From contig JALHQW010000037.1 of assembly GCA_022841745.1 (NCBI GenBank), forward strand, positions 29,436-77,353: a stretch of 47,918 nt of DNA. Direction: 5' to 3'. Origin of the DNA: Saprospiraceae bacterium. GTDB taxonomy: Bacteria > Bacteroidota > Bacteroidia > Chitinophagales > Saprospiraceae. Below, one piece after another: positions 14,358 through 24,300 of this stretch. A program made the translations under genes and the position numbers. The notes under the pieces were generated by a model, which saw nothing but the letters and a program-made list of their open reading frames with translations, was not told where the DNA came from and made no database searches. Numbering within the stretch: the stretch's first letter is position 1; each line of letters begins with the position of its first letter.

Positions 14358-17300
14358 TTAGAACGTCACCTGCAGGTTGATACCAAATCGCTTGGTCGTT
14401 GGCGTGGAGCCATACTCGAAACCTTGCACGTTGGAGTCTGCTACCTCGGTCAACACCTCTGGGTCCAGGTTGAGGCCCTCCAGCATGTTGGGCACTTTGA
14501 ACCAAAGGTTACGGCCAGAAACGGAAAGACGAAGGCTGCCAAACGGCGTCCTGTCCATCAACTTCTGTGGGAAAGAGTAGGACAAGGAAACCTCCCTCAA
14601 ACGGATATTGGTAATATCATATACCATCGTTTCATCGGCACCGTAGTACCCAAAGCCGTTGGAGAAGTGGTAGTCGAAGGCTGTGATGGGCACGGTGTTG
14701 CGGATTGGCTGACCGTTTTCATCGGTGATAGCCTCAAAAGTCTGGGGGTTGCCAATGTAACCAGGAATAACCCGGAGCGCCTCACGGTCTTCCGATTGCT
14801 TGATTACACCACGGGCCTGCAAGGCACCTGCCGTGATGGAGTACATATCGCCGCCTTGCCTCCAATCCAAGATTGCCCTAAGTGTCAACCCTTTGAAAGT
14901 AAATGAGTTGGTAACGCCCAGCATGAAGTCTGGGTTCGGGTCACCGATAATATCGGATTCGGGCAGGAAGATAGTCGTGCCCGTGGAGCGGTCAATGAGC
15001 AGGTACTCCTTGCCATCAATGGTGGTACGGGCGTTCTGCGAGCCGAAAATCTGGCCATAAGGCTGGCCTGTGCGGTGGATAACACCTGTAGCTTGGCCAG
15101 GACCACCAAGGAAGATGTCATCTGCAAAACCTGCGTCAACAATCTTTGACCGGTTCCTTGTAAATGCAAAATAAGTGTTCCAAGTAAAACCGCTGGCTGT
15201 TTTGATGGGCGTGATGTCAACGCCGATTTCCCAGCCCTTGTTCTCCACTTCGCCAGCATTCACGACTGCCCTGAAATAACCCGTAGAGGAAGGTACTTGG
15301 GCTTCGGTGATTTGGTCAGTCGCATTGCGCTTGTAATAAGTAACGTCTAGACCAAGGCGGTTGCGGAAAAACCGTATATCAGAACCGAATTCGATTTCCG
15401 TGGTCAACTCGTTCTTCAAAGATGGGTTGCCCACTACGTCAGAAAGTGATTCACGGTTGACGACAGTGCCACCAGCTGTTGTGAATGGTGTGCGGAAATT
15501 GTAAGGTGTGTTCGTCTGGTAGGGTTTGGCCTCATTGCCCACTTGTGCCCAAGAGGCACGCATCTTCCAGAAACCCAAAGTGTTGCTTTCAAGGCCGAGC
15601 ACATTGGTCATATCGGCGGCAAGGCTGAAACCAGGGTAAAAGAAGCTGTTGTTGTTGTCGGGCAGTGTGGAAGACCAGTCGTTGCGGGCAACGATGTCGA
15701 GGTACAGCCAGTTGTCATAGGAAAGCAACAGGTCAGCATAAACTGCATAAAGGCGCTGCTTGCGGCGGAAATCTTCCCGTACGATTTGGGTGGAAGTACC
15801 TTGGATATTGTATAGGTTCTTGTCAATCAGGCCGTCGCCATCCACGAAGCGGTTGTTGAATGTGCGCTGGTTTTGGTTGAAACCGGTGATGAGCCTTGCG
15901 TCGAACTTATCGCTGAACTTGTGCGAAACCGTAGCGAGATAGTTGATGTCAATCTCCATATTGTTCAAGTCATCCGTCCAAACGCCACCGTTGAAATCAG
16001 CAACACCGCCTGGACGGCGGGCATTGCGGCGGGATTCGGAGTAGGTGTTTATACCGCCACGAGCAGCGAGGTTGAGCCAAGGCGTCACGTCATAGCCAAG
16101 GCTGATATTCCCAAATACCCTGTTCAGGCTGCTGGTATAGCGGTTGTTCTTCACGAGCCAGTAAGGATTGTCCAAGGCACGGTAGAACACGTTGTCGCCA
16201 GTGCCAGGCACCTCGAATGGGTAGTCAATCAAGTTATAGTTACGTGGCAGGTAGAACAAGCGGGAATAAATAGAGCCTTCCAACAAGCCGCCAAAATTGG
16301 TGGCACCGTCAAAGATGGCACCGTTGATGGGCGGGGAGGCTTGGTTGGTGTTCACATAGTTCACGTTACCCCCTACGGTAAGGCCATTCGCCAGTTTGGA
16401 GGAGCCACCAAATGCCAACGTGGTACGGTCAGCACTAGACTCGGGTACGATACCCGTGTTGTCCATCCTTGAAATAGATGCATTGATGGAGGAATTGTCG
16501 CCTCCTGCGCTGATGTTCAAGGAATTTTCACGCAATGTGCCTGTTTCAAAGAATTCAGAGACGAAATTATGGGGCTGGTAAGGTACCGGAATAGCCCGCT
16601 TGGTACCGTCAGGCATGGTTTCCAGCAATTCGGGGAAGAAGGCTGGGTAATTCCGAGCAGCAGCAGTCGCATAAGCATTGGAAGTAAGCGGGTGTGGAAC
16701 TGTGCCCTCTGGGTAGTTCGGCACGATGGTCTTTGAATAAGTCGTTCCAAACTGGCTGTTCAGTTCGTCAACGTATTCAGGGAACGGGGCGCCCCAGTTG
16801 CCCACAAATGCGCCATTGTAAACTTGGTTCGAGCCTTGTCCGTACTTGTTTTGGTACTCTGGCAGGTTCGATACCTCTTCCCAGTTCATCGAGCTGTTGA
16901 AGGTTACTTCGAGGCCCTTGCGGGTCTTCTGGCCAGCCTTTGTGTTAATGACCACAACGCCATTCGCAGCCCGTGAGCCATAAAGTGCTGCAGCAGCAGC
17001 ACCTTTGAGGATGGACATTGAGGAGATGTTGTTCGGGTCAATGTCGTAGGCACGGTTGGAGAATTGGGTACCACCCGACGCGCCTACCGTTGAGTTGACG
17101 GAGTTGTCGAAGGGCACACCGTCCACGACGAAGAGCGGCTGCGTGTTCCCCGTCAGCGAGGAGTAGCCCCGAATGTTAATACGGGTACTCTGGCCAGGAG
17201 AGCCGCCACCGCCCTGAATCACAACACCAGGTGTCTTGGCAGACATGGAGCGCAGCACATCGGTCTCCGAGCGCTGGGCCAACTGGTCGGCAGTCAGGTC

Positions 17301-17666
17301 TGACACCGAGTAGCCGAGCGCCTTCTTTTCGCGCTGGATTCCGATGGCTGTCACCACTACTTCCGATAGTTGTTCCGACGATTCCTGCATTTGGAGGTCA
17401 ATGACGTTGGAGGCACCCAACGAAACGTCCTGTGTCGTAAAACCAGTGTAACTGAAAACGAGGGTGTTCACACCCGCGGGCACTTGCAGTTCATAGGTTC
17501 CGTCAACGTCCGTCACGGTACCTACCGCAGTCCCTTTTGCAAAGATACTGACCCCAATCAGCGTCTCGCCTTTTGGGTCGGTCACTGTACCTTTGATGGT
17601 GCGCTGGGCCAGCATAGCGGATATGCTGAGCAACGCTAGCACGAGGGCTAGTGAGAGTTTTTTCAT
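14358..17666 (-). CDS. SusC/RagA-like TonB-dependent outer-membrane transporter
   Basis: 1102 residues. Signal peptide MKKLSLALVLALLSISAMLA; residues 22-105 carboxypeptidase-regulatory-like domain (RTIKGTVTDPKGETLIGVSI); TonB-box region ending SEVVVTAIGIQREKKALGYS; plug domain with INIRGYSSLTGNTQPLFVVDG and DPNNISSMSILKGAAAAALYGSRAANGVVVI (both SusC-family hallmarks); then a long beta-barrel ending in GINLQVTF with terminal Phe. Imports the substrate bound by the adjacent SusD-like lipoprotein, energised by TonB-ExbBD. No sigma/anti-sigma pair or hydrolases are adjacent, so the substrate is open. Confidence 0.95.
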   Translation of the reverse strand: MKKLSLALVLALLSISAMLAQRTIKGTVTDPKGETLIGVSIFAKGTAVGTVTDVDGTYELQVPAGVNTLVFSYTGFTTQDVSLGASNVIDLQMQESSEQLSEVVVTAIGIQREKKALGYSVSDLTADQLAQRSETDVLRSMSAKTPGVVIQGGGGSPGQSTRINIRGYSSLTGNTQPLFVVDGVPFDNSVNSTVGASGGTQFSNRAYDIDPNNISSMSILKGAAAAALYGSRAANGVVVINTKAGQKTRKGLEVTFNSSMNWEEVSNLPEYQNKYGQGSNQVYNGAFVGNWGAPFPEYVDELNSQFGTTYSKTIVPNYPEGTVPHPLTSNAYATAAARNYPAFFPELLETMPDGTKRAIPVPYQPHNFVSEFFETGTLRENSLNISAGGDNSSINASISRMDNTGIVPESSADRTTLAFGGSSKLANGLTVGGNVNYVNTNQASPPINGAIFDGATNFGGLLEGSIYSRLFYLPRNYNLIDYPFEVPGTGDNVFYRALDNPYWLVKNNRYTSSLNRVFGNISLGYDVTPWLNLAARGGINTYSESRRNARRPGGVADFNGGVWTDDLNNMEIDINYLATVSHKFSDKFDARLITGFNQNQRTFNNRFVDGDGLIDKNLYNIQGTSTQIVREDFRRKQRLYAVYADLLLSYDNWLYLDIVARNDWSSTLPDNNNSFFYPGFSLAADMTNVLGLESNTLGFWKMRASWAQVGNEAKPYQTNTPYNFRTPFTTAGGTVVNRESLSDVVGNPSLKNELTTEIEFGSDIRFFRNRLGLDVTYYKRNATDQITEAQVPSSTGYFRAVVNAGEVENKGWEIGVDITPIKTASGFTWNTYFAFTRNRSKIVDAGFADDIFLGGPGQATGVIHRTGQPYGQIFGSQNARTTIDGKEYLLIDRSTGTTIFLPESDIIGDPNPDFMLGVTNSFTFKGLTLRAILDWRQGGDMYSITAGALQARGVIKQSEDREALRVIPGYIGNPQTFEAITDENGQPIRNTVPITAFDYHFSNGFGYYGADETMVYDITNIRLREVSLSYSFPQKLMDRTPFGSLRLSVSGRNLWFKVPNMLEGLNLDPEVLTEVADSNVQGFEYGSTPTTKRFGINLQVTF

Positions 17667-17988
17667 ACTAATTCAATTTTTGTATTAAAGAAAAAAATAA
17701 AATCCAAAATCCTACTCGAACCAGTGCACTCAGCTTAAAACCACCGTTCTATCCTAACCTAATACCTGCTGTGGAGCACAGTTCATTTCATTTCTGTTGA
17801 ATGCGTCATTCAGCTGAACAATCCTGAAAAGCTACAATCCTTGTTATTTCACTGGGGTTGCTGATGATTCTCCCTTGAGTTTTGGGAAATGAATGGGATT
17901 ATTTGTGTTTGGATGGGGCAAAGGTGTTAATATTTCCTTAACAAACGTAGGTGTTGTTTCAAATGCGGCCTTAGAAGGAAAAAAAACA
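17667..17988. other. leader/promoter region of susC and 3' flank of pdxJ
   Basis: 322 bp without a gene. A weak promoter candidate for the minus-strand susC operon is CACCTTTG (17928-17921) with an upstream TTTG at 17945-17942, implying a leader of about 250 nt. No riboswitch or repeat is recognised. Confidence 0.35.
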
Positions 17989-18702
17989 TCAGCGAAGTTG
18001 CCTCAAGTACATTTGAATAGTGTTGCCGAGACCATAGTAGAGCGCATCGGAGATTAGCGCATGGCCGATGGACACTTCGAGCAAGCCCGGCACGTTTTCC
18101 TTATAAAATCGGAGATTTTCGAGGTTCAAATCATGCCCAGCGTTGATGCCCAAGCCGATTTGGTTCGCAAGTATAGCACATTGGCGGTGAGCTTTCACAG
18201 CTTTGTCCCTATTTTTTGAAAAATCTTGTGCATACATGCCAGTGTATAGCTCAATGCGGTCAGCGCCAACGGCCTTGGCCCCTTCCACGAAACTTTCAGA
18301 TGCATCAACGAATAGCGAAACCCTGATGCCTGCCGCTTTTAATTCTGACACCACTTCTTTCAGAAAAAAGGCATCGGCGACGGTATCCCAACCCCTGTCG
18401 CTGGTAAGTGCCCCTGGTGCGTCGGGCACGAGAGTCACTTGGTGAGGCTTGTTGTCCAACACCAAGGCCATAAAGTCGAGAGTAGGATTCCCTTCGATGT
18501 TGAACTCCGTTTTCACCACTTCTTTCAATTGTGGGATATCGTCATAGCGGATATGCCGCTGGTCGGGCCGTGGATGTACGGTGATGCCTTGTGCACCATA
18601 CTCCTCGCAATCTTTCGCCACTTGTACGAGGTTCGGCAGGTTGCCGCCACGGGAGTTCCGTATTAGGGCGACTTTGTTAATGTTTACGCTGAGGGTTGTC
18701 AT
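17989..18702 (-). CDS. pdxJ: Pyridoxine 5'-phosphate synthase
   Basis: 237 residues. Condenses 1-deoxyxylulose 5-phosphate with 3-amino-2-oxopropyl phosphate to pyridoxine 5'-phosphate (DXP-dependent vitamin B6 route), cytosolic TIM barrel. Visible hallmarks: LSVNINKVALIRNSRGGNLP at the start, GITVHPRPDQRHIRYDD, TLVPDAP, RVSLFVDAS, ELYTGMYA, INAGHDLNLENL and EVSIGHALISDALYYG. Full length. ATG start MTTLSVN. Neighbours are unrelated. A repeat-rich intergenic stretch separates it from the divergent CPBP gene. Confidence 0.95.
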   Translation of the reverse strand: MTTLSVNINKVALIRNSRGGNLPNLVQVAKDCEEYGAQGITVHPRPDQRHIRYDDIPQLKEVVKTEFNIEGNPTLDFMALVLDNKPHQVTLVPDAPGALTSDRGWDTVADAFFLKEVVSELKAAGIRVSLFVDASESFVEGAKAVGADRIELYTGMYAQDFSKNRDKAVKAHRQCAILANQIGLGINAGHDLNLENLRFYKENVPGLLEVSIGHALISDALYYGLGNTIQMYLRQLR

Positions 18703-18708
18703 CTTATA

Positions 18709-18788
18709 GGTTTGCAGTTTAACAGTTGGCAGTTAGCGATGAGTTAGCAGCTAATGACCGCAAACTCCAAACTGACGAACTGCAAACT
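18709..18788. repeat. imperfect inverted repeat of GCAGTTA-type repeats
   Basis: GGTTTGCAGTTTAACAGTTGG at one end and CGAACTGCAAAC at the other form an imperfect hairpin built of degenerate 7-8-base units (CAGTTTAA, CAGTTGG, CAGTTAG). It fills the gap between divergent pdxJ and the CPBP gene. Confidence 0.6.
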
Positions 18789-18793
18789 AAAAC

Positions 18794-18801
18794 TATCTTT
18801 G
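18794..18801 (+). promoter_or_regulatory. -7 element for the CPBP protease gene
   Basis: TATCTTTG fits TAnnTTTG exactly and lies 26 nt before the ATG at 18828. No clear TTG is present at -33, where the repeat element ends. Confidence 0.5.
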
Positions 18802-18827
18802 GCGCAAAATTATAAACTCGCTACCGA

Positions 18828-19760
18828 ATGAACGAACTCCACTTGGAGTCGAATACCGAATCGGAGGTTTTCGAGCCGAAGCCCTCCATGGTCTTGATGA
18901 CCATGCTGTTGCTGATTGGCCTTTGTGCCATCGTTGGCAGCGGTTTGCTCCTTTTGGGCGCCCACCTGCGTGGGATGGAGTTGCAAGCAGCCCTTGAAAT
19001 TGACGAACACAGCAGCCTTGGTAGCCGCTATTTCGTCAGGGCGGCGCTATTCGTAAACCATACAGCAAGTTTTCTGCTGCCCGCCTTGCTGACGCTCTGG
19101 CTTTTTTATAAAAAAAAGGCACTAAAAGCTGCTTCACTTCATATTGCTCCCAATCTCAATACCCTACTGATAGGCTTGCTCTTCGTGATGTCCGCTTTTC
19201 CACTGGCGCAGGTGGCCTTCGTGGCCAACAAGTGGCTGGTGGAGCAGTTCCCAGTTTTAGACGCCTTGGTGCAAACGGAAAAAACGACGATCAAGCTGAT
19301 GGAAGGCCTGCTCGTGATGCAATCCCCGTGGGAAATGTTGGCCAGCCTGCTGGTCATGGCCATCGTGCCAGCCTTGGGAGAAGAATTGGTGTTCCGTGGA
19401 ATCGGCCAACGAAAGCTGATTGAAATTACTGGGAAGCCCGCCCTGGGCATTTTGCTTACTGCCCTGATTTTTAGCATCACCCATTTCGAGATTCAACGCT
19501 TCTTGGCCATCATGCTCCTCGGCGGGGTACTAGGGCTATTGTTCCATTGGACAAAAAACCTGTGGATACCCATTGCGGCGCATTTCATCAACAATGGCGT
19601 CCAAGTCATCATCACTTGGCAAAACCAAGGCAAACTCAAAGAACTGAAGGAAGGAAATATAGAAGACTTGCCCATTACAATTGTATTGGCATCGGCAGTT
19701 GTGTTCGCCACTTCGGGGTATTTCCTTTGGAAAGAAAGACGATATACGGTTGACGGTTAA
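18828..19760 (+). CDS. CPBP-family intramembrane metalloprotease
   Basis: 310 residues with about eight hydrophobic segments. The CPBP (Abi/Rce1-like) motifs are in order: EELVFRGIGQRKL (EExxxR), then ITHFEIQRFLAIMLLGGVLG (FxxxH-type motif with His) and WIPIAAHFINN (motif-3 His/Asn). The family includes CAAX-type prenyl proteases and bacteriocin-immunity proteins; substrate unknown. ATG start with a short cytosolic acidic N-terminus (MNELHLESNTESEVFEPKPS). It is followed, after a repeat element, by the symporter gene on the same strand. Confidence 0.88.
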   Translation: MNELHLESNTESEVFEPKPSMVLMTMLLLIGLCAIVGSGLLLLGAHLRGMELQAALEIDEHSSLGSRYFVRAALFVNHTASFLLPALLTLWLFYKKKALKAASLHIAPNLNTLLIGLLFVMSAFPLAQVAFVANKWLVEQFPVLDALVQTEKTTIKLMEGLLVMQSPWEMLASLLVMAIVPALGEELVFRGIGQRKLIEITGKPALGILLTALIFSITHFEIQRFLAIMLLGGVLGLLFHWTKNLWIPIAAHFINNGVQVIITWQNQGKLKELKEGNIEDLPITIVLASAVVFATSGYFLWKERRYTVDG

Positions 19761-19832
19761 CGGCTTACGGTTGACGGTATTGATTGCCACTCCGTCTGCC
19801 GTCCACCGTCTGCCGTCCACCGTCAACCGATA
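19742..19832. repeat. inverted repeat of GGTTGAC / CGTCCAC heptamers
   Basis: Left arm ATATACGGTTGACGGTTAAC and right arm ending CCACCGTCAACCGATAT pair imperfectly over about 40 bp. Both arms are tandem degenerate heptamers. The left end overlaps the stop of the CPBP gene and the right end reaches 3 nt before the symporter start codon. Confidence 0.8.
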
Positions 19833-19835
19833 TTA

Positions 19836-21371
19836 ATGAACCTCTCACCGACCCTCATACTCAGCATCATCATCGCCTATTTTGCGATGCTCATCGGCAT
19901 TTCCTGGTACACCAGCCGCAACGCCGATACCTCCGATTTTTTCATTGCTGACCGTAAAAGCCGTTGGTGGGTCATTGCCATCGGCATGATAGGCACGTCC
20001 ATTTCGGGCGTCACCTTCATCAGCGTGCCGGGCTACGTGAACTCATCGGCCATGAGCTATATGCAGGTGGTGTTGGGGTACATGGTCGGTTACTCGGTCA
20101 TTGCCCTCGTGCTACTGCCCATGTACTACAAGCTGCATTTGGTGTCCATTTATGGCTATTTGGAGCAGCGTTTTGGGCCAGTGTCGCATAAGACTGGGTC
20201 TGCATTTTTCCTGCTCAGCCGCACGGTAGGCTCATCGCTTCGCTTGTTTTTAATGGCCAAAGTGCTGCACGCCTTCGTCATAGAACCTATTTTCCATATC
20301 CCATTCTTCATAACTGTGCTGGTGACCATCCTGCTCATTTTTACCTATACTTATAAAGGCGGTGTGAAGACCATCATTTGGACGGACACCCTCCAGACCC
20401 TGTTTCTCATCAGTTCGCTGGTGCTTACCATTATCCTTGTCGGGCAGCACATGAACCTCGGCCTTGGCGACCTCGTGAGCACGGTCACGCAAGATGAGCG
20501 CTCGCAAATATTCTTCTTTGAAGGCGGCTGGAGCGACCCCAAGAACTTCTTCAAGCAGTTCACCGCCGGGGCATTCATCGCCATCGTGATGAGCGGCCTC
20601 GACCAAGACATCATGCAGAAAATCCTAACGGTGAAGACCCTCAAGGGAGCTCAGGTCAATATCTTTTCCTACTCCAGCCTACTGGTTTTGATGAACCTGC
20701 TCTTTATGGCGCTTGGTGTTTTGTTGTTTATTTACGCTTCGCAAAACGGCATAGACATCCCCACAAAGGAAGTGACCAAGTTTGTCGAGGGCGTTGCCAG
20801 TACCGTCTCCGTGCCAGACACCGATTTGCTCTTCCCGACCATTGCTTTCAAATATGCCCCCGCAGCAGTGGGTATCCTGTTCATCCTTGGTATCACGGCC
20901 AGCAGCTACGCCAGTGCCGACTCGGCGCTCACTTCGCTCACCACGGCATGGTGCGTTGACTTCCTTGGTTTCGGAAAAACGGAGGTGAATACGCCCGAAA
21001 ACGCCCGTGTTCGACACTGGGTTCATATCGCTTTCTCGGCCATCTTCTTTGTACTCATCATGGTTTTCCACGTAGCCGCCACAGGCGAGGTCATCAAGCT
21101 CGTCTTTGATTCCGCCAGCATTACCTATGGGCCATTGCTTGGCTTATTCGCCTTCGGCTTCTACACCAAGCGCCAAATCGCCGACCGCCATTCGCTGATG
21201 GTCTGCATCGCATCGGTGCTCATCACGGCTGGGGTCTATCTTTACAATGGCTATTTCGGCTACCCGATTTTCGGCTACAAGTTCGGGTTCGAGTTGTTGG
21301 TGCTGAATGGGGCGCTGACGTTCTTTGGCTTGTTGGCCATTTCGCATCGCAGCTCCACAGCACAAATTTGA
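19836..21371 (+). CDS. Sodium:solute symporter (SSS family)
   Basis: 511 residues, about thirteen transmembrane segments starting LILSIIIAYFAMLIGISWY. Typical SSS N-terminus: SRNADTSDFFIADRKSRWWVIAIGMIGTSISGVTFISVPGYV. The conserved GGVKTIIWTDTLQ in TM5-6 and ITASSYASADSALTSLTTAWC (Na2-site Ser residues) in TM8-9 are present. Couples sodium entry to uptake of an unidentified small solute. No substrate-specific enzymes are adjacent. ATG start MNLSPTL. Confidence 0.92.
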   Translation: MNLSPTLILSIIIAYFAMLIGISWYTSRNADTSDFFIADRKSRWWVIAIGMIGTSISGVTFISVPGYVNSSAMSYMQVVLGYMVGYSVIALVLLPMYYKLHLVSIYGYLEQRFGPVSHKTGSAFFLLSRTVGSSLRLFLMAKVLHAFVIEPIFHIPFFITVLVTILLIFTYTYKGGVKTIIWTDTLQTLFLISSLVLTIILVGQHMNLGLGDLVSTVTQDERSQIFFFEGGWSDPKNFFKQFTAGAFIAIVMSGLDQDIMQKILTVKTLKGAQVNIFSYSSLLVLMNLLFMALGVLLFIYASQNGIDIPTKEVTKFVEGVASTVSVPDTDLLFPTIAFKYAPAAVGILFILGITASSYASADSALTSLTTAWCVDFLGFGKTEVNTPENARVRHWVHIAFSAIFFVLIMVFHVAATGEVIKLVFDSASITYGPLLGLFAFGFYTKRQIADRHSLMVCIASVLITAGVYLYNGYFGYPIFGYKFGFELLVLNGALTFFGLLAISHRSSTAQI

Positions 21372-21379
21372 TGGACTAA

Positions 21380-24300
21380 TCAGCCTTTTATGAACTTTAT
21401 CAAGGACTGGTAAACGGTGTTTTTCATCAAAATCTCCTCGTTGCCCAGCACCACTACCCGCTCCCGTGCCCTCGTGAGCGCAACATTTAGCTTGCGGTCA
21501 ACGCCCTCCTCCGAAAGCGAGACCAATGTCTCCATCTGCGAGGCGGCGTTGGTGCAGAGCGAGATGAGGATGATGTCCCTTGCCCCGCCTTGGTAGCGCT
21601 CCACCGTGTCAATGGTGATGCTGCTGCAATCAATGCCTTCCCGCTGCATCACCTCCTGTATTTGGGCGATTTGCGCCCGGTAAGGCGTTATCACGCCAAT
21701 TGATTGCGGATTGCGGATTGCGGATTGCTTGCCCCTTTGGGGCGGATTGGGGGTGCCCTCCTGAAAGAACTTGACGAGTTGGGCCAAAAGCTCCGCCTCG
21801 TGTCGGTTGGTCTTGCGGCTGGGGCTTTGGCGGTCGGCCGGGGTGTCGAGGAAGGCGATGCGGCGGCCTTCGATTTTTGCCAGCCAATCTGGTTGATTTT
21901 CAATGGTTTGTGAGGATAAAGCTGCCAACTGTTTTTGCGAAGCGGGTATTTCCTTCGGTAAAATGCGGAGCTTGCCTTCGTAAAAATGCTCGCCGGGGAA
22001 GCGCATGATGTCCTCGTGCATGCGGCCTTGGTGGCTCAGGTGGCCGATGGCCCAATGCCAGCCCTGCTCGGTGCAGCGTCGGTAGAGCCGCTCGAACAGG
22101 GAGTTGCGAAGGTTTTGCAGGCCTATTTCATGCAGTTTTTCGTCCAATACAGCCGATGCTTCGGGCGGCTGCACCACCACGGCGGGCAGTTGCTTGTGGT
22201 CGCCTATGAGCACCCACTGCTCGAATTGCGGCAGCAGCCCGACCAGCCCCGGCTCCAGTATCTGCGATGCCTCGTCAATGGCCACCCGCCTGAATTTTTT
22301 CAGTTGGAGCAATTCGAGATTATTGGACAGTGAGGCCAGCGTTGCCACGAAAATGCGGTGGCGTTCCAGCACTTCTTTCAAGCCTTTGCGAGTGGTCACT
22401 TCCTCGATTTTCTTTGCCAGCAATTGATTTTCAAACTGTTGCCCCGTCGAGTAGCGGGAGCCAATGCGCAGGTAGGCGCTCTTCACCTCATTGCCGAGGC
22501 TGTCCAATGCCTCGCAGATTTCGTCCACGGCCCGGTTGGTGTAGGCCAGTAGCAGTAGGTTTTCATCGGTGTTTTCAAAAATATGCTTCGCAAAATGGCG
22601 CAACACTTGGCTGGTTTTGCCCGTGCCTGGCGGCCCCCAGAGCAGGAAGTAGTCGGGGGCGGAGAGCATTTTGGCAAGGATTTCCTCTTGCTCGGAGGTT
22701 AGCTGCGAGTTTCGAGTTTCGAGTTTCGAGTTAGGGGTGCCAAACTCCACTTCGACGACATTGGGTGGCAGTTTTGGGGCCGATGTTCCCAACAGCAAAT
22801 CCCGCTTGCGCTGTTCAGCACCTGCCCAACGAAAGAGACCTTGGTAGAGGGCATTGTAGCCGGAATCCATCAGGTCGTGTTCGAGGTTCCATAGCTCGAA
22901 TTCCTTGAAAATCAGCGTATTGAATTGACGATAGCGTAGCCGCACGGTGATGGTCTCGGGGGTGATTTCGAGTAGGGTGACTTTGAAGATTTGGGTTTGA
23001 AGGGTTTGAGTTGTTCGAGGGGTTTGAGTTGCTTCCAGGCCCTGACTGCCAACTGCCAACTGCCAACTGCCAACTGGATAGAGCACCCCAATATCCCCCA
23101 CCCGGAAGTTGGCCAACAGGCTGGTGTCGGCGGTTTTTTCAAAAACGATGATGGGTTCGTCCTCGAAGGCCCGGTTTTCCTTGATTTTAAGGGATTTGAA
23201 CAAATCAAAACAGGCTTCTTTTTCAGCGGGGGTGTCGAGCCAAAGTGCGGCGAGGCCATTGGAAGCGGCGCTGCCTTGGTCGCCCGTTTTGGCCAATTGG
23301 TGCTCCCGTGCGATGAGTCCCGTGAAGGCATTGAAATAGCGGCGCTCCAAGTCGTTCATGGCGGCGTAAGTGGCCTCGAAACGGCTGATGCTTTCCGCCA
23401 GATAGCCCTTCAGGTGCGGGAAGCGACCACGGGCGATGCGCTCCAGCAGGGGCACTTGCGACACGTTTTCAGCGCCAACGGCAGCCAACCTTCGGTCAAT
23501 GGCCACGAGGCGGTTGCGGATTTGGAGGGCTTCGTGTTGCTCCGCAACGATGGGTGGTGCATATTTCAACTGGTTCATTTCCAAGCCACTATAGAGGATG
23601 TAGCTTGCTGGCTCCACCTCCTTGCCAAAGACCGAGCGCACCATCAGATCGTAGAGCAAGGTCTGTATGTAGTGGCTGGCGCCAATGCCGTGGCGGTTGG
23701 GCATGAAGGCTTGCCCGCTCTTGAGTTCGATGATGGCGCTTCGGTTTTCTTTTTTGTAAAAAACGTCAAGGCGGCCCTGCAAGCCGTGCTTTTCATCGTA
23801 AAAACTGGGTTCGAGGTAGGTCTCTTTCGGCTCGATGTCGAACTTTCGCATGCCCGTGCGCACCATCGCTTGCAGCGTCACCCAGTGCTTTTGTGACTGG
23901 TCATGGATTTCCCGAATCTCGGCATCGGCCAGCAACGAGAAGGCCAGCGGGCTGGTGCGGAATACTTTCGGGAAGGTCTCCTTGAAGCTGGCCTCGGGGT
24001 TGTGCATCAACTCATCCAAGAAAAAGTTGGCGCAGTTCCCGAGCAGCATGGCCTTTGTCTGGGCCACGGGCAGGAATTTTTGCAACAAGTAAACGACTGG
24101 CTCGGCGCTATTCCCTTGGTAACAGTTGGCCACGGTGGACACGTCAAGGAGGTAGTCGGGGCAGACGACGATGGCCTTCGGACGGTAAACGGTGATTAGT
24201 GATTGGTGATTAGTGATTAGTGATTGGGGGGCACCGATTGCGGATTGTTGATTGCGGATTGCGGATTGGGGGGCTGCTTCGGCGCTTGTTTCATTTTCAA

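Noticed and set aside
22991-23896. 301-residue plus ORF inside the helicase gene
   Set aside because: Antisense shadow of the nuclease-helicase gene, whose motifs are clear.
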